A stretch of 64,000 bases of DNA, taken from an uncultured Isoptericola sp. Lineage in GTDB: Bacteria > Actinomycetota > Actinomycetes > Actinomycetales > Cellulomonadaceae. Shown in pieces: positions 9,741-22,254 of this stretch. The notes under the pieces were generated by a model. It was not told the origin of the DNA and ran no database searches. It worked only from the letters and a program-made list of their open reading frames with translations. Position numbers and translations under genes: made by a program. The stretch's first letter is position 1. Every line of letters starts with the position of its first letter. The stretch is from NCBI GenBank assembly GCA_947497265.1, contig CANMFP010000004.1:1-64000 (forward strand). Direction: 5' to 3'.

Positions 9741-11257
9741 GCGGCACTTCCTTCCATGACCATGTCGAGCACCTGGTGCTCGTCGATCGAATCGGCGGGC
9801 CCTGCGTGCACGACCTCGCCCTCGGAGATCACGAGGACTCGGTCGGCAAGGCCCAGGACTTCGGGGATCTCGCTGGAGACCACCAGGACGGCTGTCCCGG
9901 CGTCGGCGAGCCGGCGCACCAGGGCGTAGATCTCGGACCGGGCCCCGACGTCGACGCCGCGGGTCGGCTCGTCGAGGAGCAGCACCTCGCAGCCGTGCAC
10001 CAGCCAGCGGGCGAGCATGGCCTTCTGCTGGTTGCCGCCCGACAGGGTGCGGATCGACCGATCGACGTCCGGCGGCCGCAGGTCGAGCGCGACGGCCTGC
10101 TCCTTCGCCGCGTCCCGCTCGGCTCGTTCGTCGAGCCAGCCCGCGCGCGCCGTCCGGGCGAACGTGGACAGCGTGATGTTCCGGTACACGGGCTCGTCGA
10201 GGACCAGGCCCTGGCTCTTCCGCTCCTCGGGCGCCAGCCCGATACCGGCCCCGACCGCAGCCGTCACGGAGCCGTTGCGGAGGCGCCGGCCATCGAGCGC
10301 GACGGTCCCGCCGGCGGCCCGACGTGCCCCGTAGATCGTCTCGAGGATCTCCGAGCGTCCCGAGCCGACCAGCCCTGCGAGACCCACGATCTCGCCGGCT
10401 CGGACGCTCAGCGACACGCCGGAGAACACGCCGGCCAGCGAGAGGTCGGCGACCTCGAGCCGCACCGGGGCGTCGTCGGGTACCCCGGGACGCTCGGGGA
10501 AGGCGTACTCGACGTCCTTGCCGGTCATCAGCTTGATGAGCTCGTCCGTCGGCGTCGAGGCCACGTCCAGGTTGCGGCCGACGGTCCGGCCGTCCTTGAT
10601 GACCGTGATCCGGTGACCGATCCGGCGGATCTCCTCCAGACGGTGGGAGATGTAGACGATCGCGATGCCCTGCTCGACCAGCTCCTCGACCACCCGGAAG
10701 AGGTTGTCGACCTCGCCCGAGTCGAGGACCGCCGAGGGCTCGTCCATGACGATCACCCGGGCGTCGCGCGAGAGTGCGCGGGCCATCGAGACGACCTGCT
10801 TGCCGGCCGCGGAGAGCGTCCCGACCTCGCGGTGCGGCGAGATCTCCGGGTGCCCGAGCCGCTCCATGAGCTTGCGGGTGCGCCTCGTGGCCTCGCGCCG
10901 CTGGGTGAAGCCCACCGACGCCAGCTCGTGGCCGAGGTAGATGTTCTCCGCGACGGTGAGCCCGTCGACGACGTCCAGCTCCTGGTACATCGTGGCGACG
11001 CCGTGCTCCAGCGCCGCCACCGGGTGCGGGATCTCGATCTTCTCGCCGTCCATCAGGATCGTGCCCTCGGTCGGCTGGTGCGCACCGGCCAGGACCTTGA
11101 TGAGCGTGGACTTGCCCGCTCCGTTCTGGCCGAGGAGGCAGTGCACCTCGCCGGGCCGGACGTCGAGGTCCACGCCGTCGAGGGCTCGCGCTCCGGGGAA
11201 CGTCTTCACGATGCCTTGCATCTGCAGCAGCAGTGCTGGGGGGTCTTCTGTGACCAT
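9737..11257 (-). CDS. Sugar ABC transporter ATP-binding protein (RbsA-like)
   Basis: CUT2-class ATPase of 506 residues with two fused nucleotide-binding domains. Domain 1 has Walker A GQNGAGKST and Walker B VIVMDEPSA; its signature loop is LSAAGKQVV. Domain 2 has the degenerate Walker A GLVGSGRSEIL and the signature LSGGNQQK, as usual for the family. The frame is open much further upstream, but homology starts at the ATG at 11257. No Shine-Dalgarno is seen there; instead a -10 box ends 6 nt before the ATG, so the mRNA is probably leaderless. First gene of the leftward transport/oxidation operon, divergent from the ROK regulator. Confidence 0.92.
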   Translation of the reverse strand: MVTEDPPALLLQMQGIVKTFPGARALDGVDLDVRPGEVHCLLGQNGAGKSTLIKVLAGAHQPTEGTILMDGEKIEIPHPVAALEHGVATMYQELDVVDGLTVAENIYLGHELASVGFTQRREATRRTRKLMERLGHPEISPHREVGTLSAAGKQVVSMARALSRDARVIVMDEPSAVLDSGEVDNLFRVVEELVEQGIAIVYISHRLEEIRRIGHRITVIKDGRTVGRNLDVASTPTDELIKLMTGKDVEYAFPERPGVPDDAPVRLEVADLSLAGVFSGVSLSVRAGEIVGLAGLVGSGRSEILETIYGARRAAGGTVALDGRRLRNGSVTAAVGAGIGLAPEERKSQGLVLDEPVYRNITLSTFARTARAGWLDERAERDAAKEQAVALDLRPPDVDRSIRTLSGGNQQKAMLARWLVHGCEVLLLDEPTRGVDVGARSEIYALVRRLADAGTAVLVVSSEIPEVLGLADRVLVISEGEVVHAGPADSIDEHQVLDMVMEGSAA

Positions 11258-11263
11258 GTGACG

Positions 11264-11292
11264 AACGTAGACGGACTTATGTTGTCCGTCAA
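11264..11292 (-). promoter_or_regulatory. Promoter of sugar-transport operon with operator in the spacer
   Basis: Reading the minus strand, TTGACG (11287-11292) is followed after exactly 17 nt by TACGTT (11264-11269), and then 6 nt to the ATG of the ATPase gene: a near-consensus housekeeping promoter for a leaderless message. An inverted repeat ACGGAC-n7-GTCCGT (11271-11289) fills the spacer and touches the -35. A repressor bound there would block RNA polymerase. The adjacent divergent ROK protein is the obvious candidate; that pairing is inference. Confidence 0.65.
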
Positions 11293-11378
11293 GCAAAAGT
11301 GTGGGAGCTTTGTGATCGTTACCCGCTCGTGATAGACACCGAGCGACAAAACACGAGGTCGGAAGGGCGTGGTTCACT

Positions 11379-12581
11379 GTGCTCATGGAAGGGCTGCAGA
11401 AATTTCCTCCGCGCCCCACCGGGGCCGGGGAGATGTTCCAGCTGTTCCGGGACGGCACTCCGCACACCCGCGCCTCGCTCGTCTCCGAGACCGGCCAGTC
11501 CCGGTCGACCGTCGCCGCGCGCATCGAGGCGCTGACGGCTGTCGGGCTGCTCGCGCCGGCCGGTGAGGCGTCCAGCACCGGAGGGCGACCGCCGTCGACC
11601 TTCGCCTTCGACCCCTCGAACCGCATCGTGCTCGGCGTCGACCTCGGGGCCACGCACGCGCGGCTCGCGATCACCGACCTCGCCGCCAGGCCGCTCGCGT
11701 CGACGCAGGAGCCGCTGGCCATCGCCGACGGCCCCGAGCCGGTGCTCTCCTGGGTCGCCGAAGCCGGCGCAGACCTCGTCACCCAGGCCGGGCGGAAGGT
11801 GGAAGAACTCGCCGGCATCGGCATCGGGTTACCCGGCCCTGTGGACCACGCCGACGGACGGCCGGTCAACCCGCCGATCATGCCGGGCTGGGACGGCACC
11901 GACGTCCCCGGCATCCTGCACCGGCTCCTGGGCGCCCCCGTCGTCGTCGACAACGACGTCAACGTGATGGCGCTCGGAGAGCACCGCACCGTGTGCCCCG
12001 ACGAGCAGGACCTGCTGTTCGTCAAGGTCGCCACCGGCATCGGTGCGGGCGTCGTCATGGACGGAGAGCTGCGCCGCGGAGCACAAGGTGCCGCCGGCGA
12101 CCTCGGGCACGTCGCGGTCTCGGGCGCCGCCGAGATCCCCTGCCGCTGCGGCAACGTCGGGTGCCTCGAAGCCGTCGCGGGCGGGCTCGCGATCGCCGGC
12201 GTGCTGCAGGACTCCGGCGCACAGATCCGGACGACCCAGGACATCGTCGACCTGGTCCGCGCCGGGGACGTCGCGGCCGGTCAGGCGGTGCGTCAGGCAG
12301 GCCGCGACATCGGGACCGTGCTGGCCGCCTCGGTCAGCCTGCTCAACCCGTCACGCATCATCATCGGCGGTATCCTCGCCGGTGCCGGCGAGCACCTCGT
12401 CGCCGGGATCCGGGAAGTCGTCTACCAGCGGTCACTGCCCCTGGCGACCCAGCACCTGCGGATCGTCACCTCGCGGGCGGGGGCGCAGGCAGGCGTCGTC
12501 GGTGCTGCGACACTGGTCACCGATCGTTTCCTGGCTCCCCACTCGATCGACGCGCTCATCACCGTCAAGGAGGACTCGTGA
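11379..12581 (+). CDS. ROK family transcriptional regulator
   Basis: A 400-residue protein with an N-terminal winged helix-turn-helix (about residues 15-75, RASLVSETGQSRSTVAARIE) joined to a ROK sugar-kinase fold. Seen in the fold: DLGATHARLAI (phosphate-binding loop), the DNDVN motif, and the zinc-binding CRCGNVGCLE. Such fusions act as sugar-responsive repressors (NagC/XylR type). GGAAGGG stands 11 nt before the GTG start; an in-frame ATG two codons later is an alternative. The next gene's GTG overlaps this stop by 4 nt. It likely controls both arms of the locus through the inverted repeat at 11271-11289. Confidence 0.9.
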   Translation: MLMEGLQKFPPRPTGAGEMFQLFRDGTPHTRASLVSETGQSRSTVAARIEALTAVGLLAPAGEASSTGGRPPSTFAFDPSNRIVLGVDLGATHARLAITDLAARPLASTQEPLAIADGPEPVLSWVAEAGADLVTQAGRKVEELAGIGIGLPGPVDHADGRPVNPPIMPGWDGTDVPGILHRLLGAPVVVDNDVNVMALGEHRTVCPDEQDLLFVKVATGIGAGVVMDGELRRGAQGAAGDLGHVAVSGAAEIPCRCGNVGCLEAVAGGLAIAGVLQDSGAQIRTTQDIVDLVRAGDVAAGQAVRQAGRDIGTVLAASVSLLNPSRIIIGGILAGAGEHLVAGIREVVYQRSLPLATQHLRIVTSRAGAQAGVVGAATLVTDRFLAPHSIDALITVKEDS

Positions 12582-13249
12582 GCAACCGTCAGGCCCTCGT
12601 CGTCCGCGGCGGGTGGCAGGGTCACGACCCTGTCGCCACCACGGACCTCTTTCTGCCCATGCTCGCCGTCGCCGGGTTCGACGTCACCGTCGAGGACTCG
12701 CTGGAGGTCTACGCCGACGAGTCCGTGATGTCCGGCGTCGACCTGATCGTGCAGAGCTGGACCATGGGCGAGATCCTCGCCGACGAGATGCACGGGCTCC
12801 GCCTCGCGGTGGAGAACGGGGCCGGGCTCGCGGGCTGGCACGGCGGGCTGCTCGACGCGTTCCGCGGCGCCACCGACTTCCAGCACATCGTCGGTGGTCA
12901 GTTCGTCGCCCATCCGGACGACATGGTCGACCACGAGATCGACGTCCGCCCGGAGCGGGCCGACCATCCGGTCGTCGCCGGCATCGGACCACGCATCCGC
13001 CTGACCACCGAGCAGTACTGGGTCCAGACCGACCCGCTCTGCGACGTGCTGGCGACGACCACGCACGCCGTCCGGGACGGAGCACCGTGGCAGGAGCCGG
13101 CGACCGTGCCCGTCGTCTGGACCCGGCACTGGGGCCGGGGAAAGGTGTTCGCGTGCGCCGTCGGGCACAGCATCGCGGACCTCAAGATCCCCGAGATCCG
13201 GACGATGATCGAGCGCGGCATCCTCTGGGCGGCGCGCGACCACCGCTGA
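12578..13249 (+). CDS. ThuA domain protein (trehalose-utilisation family)
   Basis: A single-domain cytosolic ThuA-like protein of 223 residues with the class-I amidotransferase-like fold. Visible elements include the early beta strand ALVVRGGWQGHDP, GLAGWHGGLLDAF, GGQFVAHP and the C-terminal VPVVWTRHWGRGKVF. GTG start with a perfect AAGGAGG 4 nt upstream, overlapping the ROK stop (GTGA). ThuA proteins occur with Gfo/Idh-type ThuB in sugar oxidation pathways; here one lies in the same locus and a second ThuA domain heads the secreted protein at 245-6151. Biochemical activity not inferable with certainty. Confidence 0.88.
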   Translation: MSNRQALVVRGGWQGHDPVATTDLFLPMLAVAGFDVTVEDSLEVYADESVMSGVDLIVQSWTMGEILADEMHGLRLAVENGAGLAGWHGGLLDAFRGATDFQHIVGGQFVAHPDDMVDHEIDVRPERADHPVVAGIGPRIRLTTEQYWVQTDPLCDVLATTTHAVRDGAPWQEPATVPVVWTRHWGRGKVFACAVGHSIADLKIPEIRTMIERGILWAARDHR

Positions 13250-13271
13250 ACCGCCGCGCCCGTCGGCACCC

Positions 13272-17965
<4,694 letters not shown>

Positions 17966-17973
17966 GGTCGGCG

Positions 17974-17979
17974 ACGGTA
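17974..17979 (-). promoter_or_regulatory. -10 box for leaderless lipoprotein transcript
   Basis: TACCGT on the minus strand ends 8 nt before the GTG start of the lipoprotein gene, which lacks a Shine-Dalgarno. This spacing places the transcription start on or next to the start codon. Confidence 0.4.
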
Positions 17980-18075
17980 TCGAGTCCCGCCGCCTGTCTG
18001 CAGGCGTTGTCCACAGGCCGCTGGCCGACCGGTTCGTCCTGTTCTCGGGTCTATCGCCCGGTCTGTCCGGACCGC

Positions 18076-18081
18076 TACGAT
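18076..18081 (+). promoter_or_regulatory. Candidate -10 box for the flavin monooxygenase gene
   Basis: TACGAT (TANNNT type) lies 40 nt before the ATG at 18122 and would give a leader of roughly 34 nt that includes the AAGGA site at 18112-18116. No good -35 is visible. Confidence 0.35.
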
Positions 18082-18121
18082 TCTTGGCATCACCGATGCC
18101 CGACCGAGAGCAAGGACGCCC

Positions 18122-19612
18122 ATGAAGATCGCCGTCGTCGGCGCTGGATTCGCCGGTCTGGCCAGCGCCAAGATCCTGGCCGAGTTCGGCCACCAGGTCG
18201 TCGTGTTCGACAAGGCCCCAGACGTCGGGGGCGTCTGGAGCGCGACGCGCCGCTACACCGGCCTCTACACGCAGAACAACAAGGGCTCGTACTCCTTCTC
18301 GGACCTGCCCATGCCGAAGCACTACCCGGAGTGGCCCAGCGGCGAGCAGGTGCAGGCCTACCTCGAGCAGTACGTGGAGGAGCACGGGCTGTCCGCCCGG
18401 CTGCGCCTGTCCACCGAGGTCGTGCGCGCCGAGCTCACCGACGCCGAGGACGGCTGGCTCATCACCTCCCGGCACGTCGGCGAGGCTGTCGGCGACCCCG
18501 AGCCGTTCGACCACCTGATCGTCGCGAACGGCATCTTCTCCGACCCCGTCATCCCGGCGTTCGGAGGGCTCGCTGAGCTCATGCGTGCCGGCGGGAAGGT
18601 CGTGGCCGCGAGCCAGCTCTCCTCGGTGGAGGAGGCCCGCGGCAAGAACGTCGTCGTGGTCGGCTACGGGAAGTCGGCCTGCGACGTCGCCGGCGAGATC
18701 GGCCCGGTGGCGGAGCGCACGACGGTCGTCGCCCGTCAGCTGCTGTGGAAGCTTCCGAAGAAGCTCGGCAACACGCTGAACTACAAGTACCTGCTGCTGA
18801 CGCGGCTCGGCGAGGCCCTGTTCCGCTACCAGACGCTCGACAACTCCATGGAGAAGTTCCTGCACGGGCCCGGCAACGCTGTCCGCGGGTCCATGGTCTC
18901 GAGCGTGGGTGCCCTCTCCAAGAAGCAGCTGCGCCTGGAGCATCTCGGCCTGGTGCCGCGCGGCGACTTCGCCGACATCGCCCGCTCGACGGTGTCGCTG
19001 GCCACCGACGGGTTCTACGAGCAGGTCGCCGACGGATCGATCGTCGTCCATCGCGACGCCGAGGTCGAACGGTTCGCCACCGACGACGACGGTGCTCCGG
19101 TCGCGGTGCTCAGCGACGACAGCACCGTCCGCGCCGACCTGGTGGTGTGCGGCACCGGTTTCCACCAGCGGGTGCCGTTCCTCGACCAGGACGTCACGGA
19201 CCGTTTGCTCGACGACCGTGGCAACTTCCTCCTCTACCGCCAGATCCTGCCGCATGACGTGCCCCACCTGACATTCGCCGGCTACAACTCGTCGTTCTTC
19301 AGCCCTCTCTCGGCAGAGATGGGTGCCGTCTGGACGGCGGGATACCTCGCCGGGGCCCTGAACCTGCCGCCCCTCGAGGTCCGGCGCGAGCACGTCCGGG
19401 ACCGCGTGGACTGGATGGAGAAGCGCACCGAGGGCCGGCACGCCCGCGGCACCAACGTGATCCCCTTCTCGATGCACCAGGTCGACGAGCTGCTCGACGA
19501 CCTGGGCCTCAACGTCTCGAGGTTCGCCCAGACGAAGCAGTGGCTGCTGCCCGTCGACCCGAAGGCCTACCGCGGGGTCTCCGGCCGCCTGCGCGCCCGC
19601 GTCGGCGCCTGA
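18122..19612 (+). CDS. Flavin-containing monooxygenase-like FAD/NAD(P) oxidoreductase
   Basis: A 496-residue FAD-dependent oxidase/monooxygenase. The N-terminal FAD Rossmann motif GAGFAGLASAKIL is followed by DVGGVWSATRRYTGL, typical of FMO and Baeyer-Villiger enzymes. A second nucleotide-binding motif, VVVVGYGKSACDVA, near residue 180 should bind NADPH, and ATG-like VCGTGF stands near residue 345. The full FMO fingerprint is not obvious, so the exact subclass is open. AAGGA lies 5 nt before the ATG. It converges on the conservon P450 gene 42 nt away; whether the two oxygenases share a substrate is unknown. Confidence 0.85.
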   Translation: MKIAVVGAGFAGLASAKILAEFGHQVVVFDKAPDVGGVWSATRRYTGLYTQNNKGSYSFSDLPMPKHYPEWPSGEQVQAYLEQYVEEHGLSARLRLSTEVVRAELTDAEDGWLITSRHVGEAVGDPEPFDHLIVANGIFSDPVIPAFGGLAELMRAGGKVVAASQLSSVEEARGKNVVVVGYGKSACDVAGEIGPVAERTTVVARQLLWKLPKKLGNTLNYKYLLLTRLGEALFRYQTLDNSMEKFLHGPGNAVRGSMVSSVGALSKKQLRLEHLGLVPRGDFADIARSTVSLATDGFYEQVADGSIVVHRDAEVERFATDDDGAPVAVLSDDSTVRADLVVCGTGFHQRVPFLDQDVTDRLLDDRGNFLLYRQILPHDVPHLTFAGYNSSFFSPLSAEMGAVWTAGYLAGALNLPPLEVRREHVRDRVDWMEKRTEGRHARGTNVIPFSMHQVDELLDDLGLNVSRFAQTKQWLLPVDPKAYRGVSGRLRARVGA

Positions 19613-19654
19613 CCGCGCACCCTCGCCCCCGGCGCGCGCTCCCGGCCGGTCCCC

Positions 19655-20884
19655 TCAGCGGAACCGGACCGGGAGCTCGCGCGGATAGCAGGTCCATGCG
19701 GATCGCACGAGCTCGATCTCGTCGGGCCCGACCGTGAGCTCGATGTCGGCGACCCGGCTGAGGAAGTGCCCCATCACGAGCCGCGTGATGAGCGGAGCCG
19801 TGCGGTGGGCCGGGCACGCGTGCGCCCCCACGCCCCAGGTCAGGTGGAAGCGGGAGTCGACCTGCTCCCAGGGATCCGCGGCCTGCACTGCGGCATCGGC
19901 GTTGGCGGCCGCCACGGCGGGGACGACGGCGTCACCCGCCGCGATCGGCTGACCGCCGAGCTCGCTGTGGGTCAGTGCGTAGCGAGGAAGCAGGTGCGGC
20001 ATCGGCGGCGTGTCCCGCGCGATCTCGTCGAGCGCGTCGTCGAGCGAGAGCCGTCCCCCGTGGACCTTCGCGCCGAACCCGGGGTCCGCGAGCATCCGCT
20101 GCAACGCGGTAGCGGTCCAGGCCACCTCGGCGTCGTGCGCGGTCCGGAACAGCAGGCCGACCGCCCCCATCACCTCGAGATCGTTCTCGTGCTGGCCATG
20201 AGCCAGCAGCTGGGACGTCAGATCGTCGGCCGGCTCAGCACGCCGCCCGGCGACGAAGGTCGCGAGCAGGTTCTCTATCTCGGCGACGGCCGGGAACGCG
20301 GACTCCGTCCCGGAACGTTGGTCCACGGTGAGCTCGTGCATCCGGCGCGCGTCGGCGAGGGTCATCCCGAGGAGGTCGGCCAGGACGCGGACCGGGACGT
20401 CGACCGCATAGTCCGCCACCAGGTCGGCCTCGCCACGGGCAGCGAGCCGTTCGAGGGCCGACGTGCACGCGACGCTGACCGTCCGGGTCAGCCGCTTCTC
20501 GTCGACGCCCGCCAGGACGTCCGCGATCGGTGCGCGCAACCGACGGTGCTCGCCGCCGTCGCGGTCGTGGACGCTGTCCCGCTGCGCGAGGACCGCCCGC
20601 GCCGGCGACCTCCAGGCGACCAGCCGCTCGGCCTCGTAGCGCCACGCACGCGAGTCACGGGAGAACAGCACCTCGTTGCGCAGGACCGTGCCGACCTCCT
20701 CGTAGCCGAGCGCCAGCCACGCCGGGACGCCGGGCTCCAGGTCAACCGGGGCCACGGCGCCCCAGCGGGAGCGCAGCGCCGCGTAGCCCGCCTGAGGATC
20801 GCGGGCACCGGCGAGGTCGGCGAGCAGCGGCCGGTCCGCGACCTCTTCGAGCCGGACGACGCGGCCGGCGGCGGTGATGCTCAT
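19655..20884 (-). CDS. Conservon-associated cytochrome P450 (CvnE type)
   Basis: A 409-residue soluble P450-like protein ending the conservon operon; its ATG overlaps the GTPase TGA by 4 nt. The heme ligand region reads WGVGAHACPAH: Cys357 is kept, but the usual Phe is Trp and the Gly two after Cys is Ala. The K-helix ExxR is present (EIAR). The I-helix acid/alcohol pair is not recognisable (LLFRTAHDAEVAW in place of a GxDT-type motif). Conservon P450s (CYP157/CYP154 types) are known for unusual motifs. It may bind heme without ordinary monooxygenase chemistry, or act in signalling with CvnD. Confidence 0.85.
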   Translation of the reverse strand: MSITAAGRVVRLEEVADRPLLADLAGARDPQAGYAALRSRWGAVAPVDLEPGVPAWLALGYEEVGTVLRNEVLFSRDSRAWRYEAERLVAWRSPARAVLAQRDSVHDRDGGEHRRLRAPIADVLAGVDEKRLTRTVSVACTSALERLAARGEADLVADYAVDVPVRVLADLLGMTLADARRMHELTVDQRSGTESAFPAVAEIENLLATFVAGRRAEPADDLTSQLLAHGQHENDLEVMGAVGLLFRTAHDAEVAWTATALQRMLADPGFGAKVHGGRLSLDDALDEIARDTPPMPHLLPRYALTHSELGGQPIAAGDAVVPAVAAANADAAVQAADPWEQVDSRFHLTWGVGAHACPAHRTAPLITRLVMGHFLSRVADIELTVGPDEIELVRSAWTCYPRELPVRFR

Positions 20885-21489
20885 GCGGCGGCGTTCCCGG
20901 CCCGTCGGAGGTCCAGCGCGTGCGCGACCAGCGTCGTCAACGCCTCGACCGCCTGCGGCCGACCGCGGACGTCTCCCGAGACGACGGGCGTCCCCTCCGG
21001 CAGGTCGAGCGCCGCGCGGACCTCGTCGAGCCCGTGGCGCGGAGAGTCGGGGAACTCGTTGACCACCACCGCGACGGGCAGGCGGGTGTGCTCCTCGAGC
21101 TGGTCCAGGACCTCGAAGCTCTGGGCCAGGTCACGCGTGTCGACCATCACCAGGGCGCCGACCGCACCGTCCGCCAGCCCTGACCAGAGGTCCCAGAACC
21201 GGCGCTGCCCGGGCGTGCCGAAAAGGTAGAGCGCGGTGTCGGAGCCGACGGTGACACGGCCGAAGTCCATCGCGACCGTCGTCGTCCGCTTCTCGTCGCG
21301 CCGAGGGTCGACACCGACGCTCGCCGTCGTGATCGACTCCTCGGTGCTGAGCATCGGGATCTCGCTCACAGCCCGGATGAGTGTCGTCTTGCCGACGCCG
21401 AACGCGCCGACGACCAGCACCTTGACCGACCGGGCCACGGTCGGGGCCAGGTGGTGTGCTGTGCGGGGCTCAGAGTCCGCGGAGCCCAT
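20881..21489 (-). CDS. cvnD: Conservon small GTPase CvnD
   Basis: Ras/Arf-like bacterial GTPase of 202 residues. The P-loop GAFGVGKT covers residues 28-35, the switch II region reads FGTPGQRRFW, and the base-recognition site is VVVNEFPDS rather than NKxD, as usual in CvnD proteins. It is expected to cycle GTP with the roadblock protein CvnB and the kinase-like CvnA at the membrane. Its start overlaps cvnC by 20 nt. Part of cvnA-B-C-D-P450, the conserved actinobacterial four- or five-gene conservon. Confidence 0.93.
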   Translation of the reverse strand: MGSADSEPRTAHHLAPTVARSVKVLVVGAFGVGKTTLIRAVSEIPMLSTEESITTASVGVDPRRDEKRTTTVAMDFGRVTVGSDTALYLFGTPGQRRFWDLWSGLADGAVGALVMVDTRDLAQSFEVLDQLEEHTRLPVAVVVNEFPDSPRHGLDEVRAALDLPEGTPVVSGDVRGRPQAVEALTTLVAHALDLRRAGNAAA

Positions 21490-21823
21490 CGAGCACCTCC
21501 TCGAGCAGGTCCGTGTCGGGCAGGTCGTGCACCGGGGTGGACAGCACCGCCAGGTAGCCGCCGTCGACGAGGTCCGAGACCATGACGGCCACGAGGCTCA
21601 CCGGCAGGTGCAGGTAGGCGGCGAGCTCGGCCAGGGCCAGGGTTCCGCGGCAGGTCCGCAGCAGCGCCTGCTCGTGCCGGCCCGCCGTCCCGGGAAGCTC
21701 ACGACCGTCGTCGACGGCGCGCAGCAGCGTCTCCGGCCGCAGCGTGTTCCGGGTCGGGTGCGCTCGTCCGCCGGTCAGGACGTAGGAACGTACCGGGTGG
21801 TCGCGGTATCCGTCCGTGTGCAT
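21470..21823 (-). CDS. cvnC: Conservon DUF742 protein CvnC
   Basis: A 117-residue DUF742 protein. The N-terminal RSYVLTGGRAHP segment and the helix-turn-helix-like LALAELAAYLHLPVSLVAVMVSDL are characteristic. In conservons this protein bridges the roadblock protein and the GTPase; a DNA-binding role has been suggested from the winged-helix-like fold but is not established. It lies 11 nt after cvnB and overlaps cvnD. Confidence 0.92.
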   Translation of the reverse strand: MHTDGYRDHPVRSYVLTGGRAHPTRNTLRPETLLRAVDDGRELPGTAGRHEQALLRTCRGTLALAELAAYLHLPVSLVAVMVSDLVDGGYLAVLSTPVHDLPDTDLLEEVLDGLRGL

Positions 21824-21834
21824 GTCGCCATCCC

Positions 21835-22254
21835 TCAGCTGACCGGGTCCGTGCCGAGCGCGTGCTCGCCGATCATGAGCACCTGCGCCTGCATCTGCTG
21901 GGCGACGAGCCCGGGATCGACCGTCGCGTCGGTCACGACGGCGAGCCGAGAACCGTCCCCGGCGCCGCGCACGAACAGGAACCCGCCGTCGAACTCGACG
22001 ACGACCTGCCGCAGCCGGTCACCGGCCCCGAACTCGCGGCCCATGCTCATGCCGAGCGCGACGAGTCCGGCGCACGCGGCCGCGACCTTGTCGGCGGTGT
22101 CCGGGACCGTGTCGTCGGTCCGGACCTTGACGAGGCCGTCCGAGCTGAGCACGACGGCATGCTGCACGCCACGCACCTGGGCCACGAGGTCGAGCATCCA
22201 GCTGTCGGGGTCGTCCGTCCCGGGTGGTGTCGTTCCGGTGGTCTGGGTGGTCAT
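21835..22254 (-). CDS. cvnB: Conservon roadblock/LC7 protein CvnB
   Basis: A 139-residue roadblock/LC7 domain protein, the family that acts as dimeric platform or GTPase-activating partner of small GTPases. The core DLVAQVRGVQHAVVLSSDGLVKVRTD and EFGAGDRLRQVVVEF match the fold. A Thr/Pro-rich N-terminus precedes it. Its start overlaps the cvnA stop by 4 nt. Expected partner: CvnD. Confidence 0.93.
   Translation of the reverse strand: MTTQTTGTTPPGTDDPDSWMLDLVAQVRGVQHAVVLSSDGLVKVRTDDTVPDTADKVAAACAGLVALGMSMGREFGAGDRLRQVVVEFDGGFLFVRGAGDGSRLAVVTDATVDPGLVAQQMQAQVLMIGEHALGTDPVS

Noticed and set aside
9737-12244. An 835-codon version of the sugar ATPase
   Set aside because: The extra N-terminal portion is antisense to the ROK gene and crosses the promoter. 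The ABC domain homology starts just after 11257.
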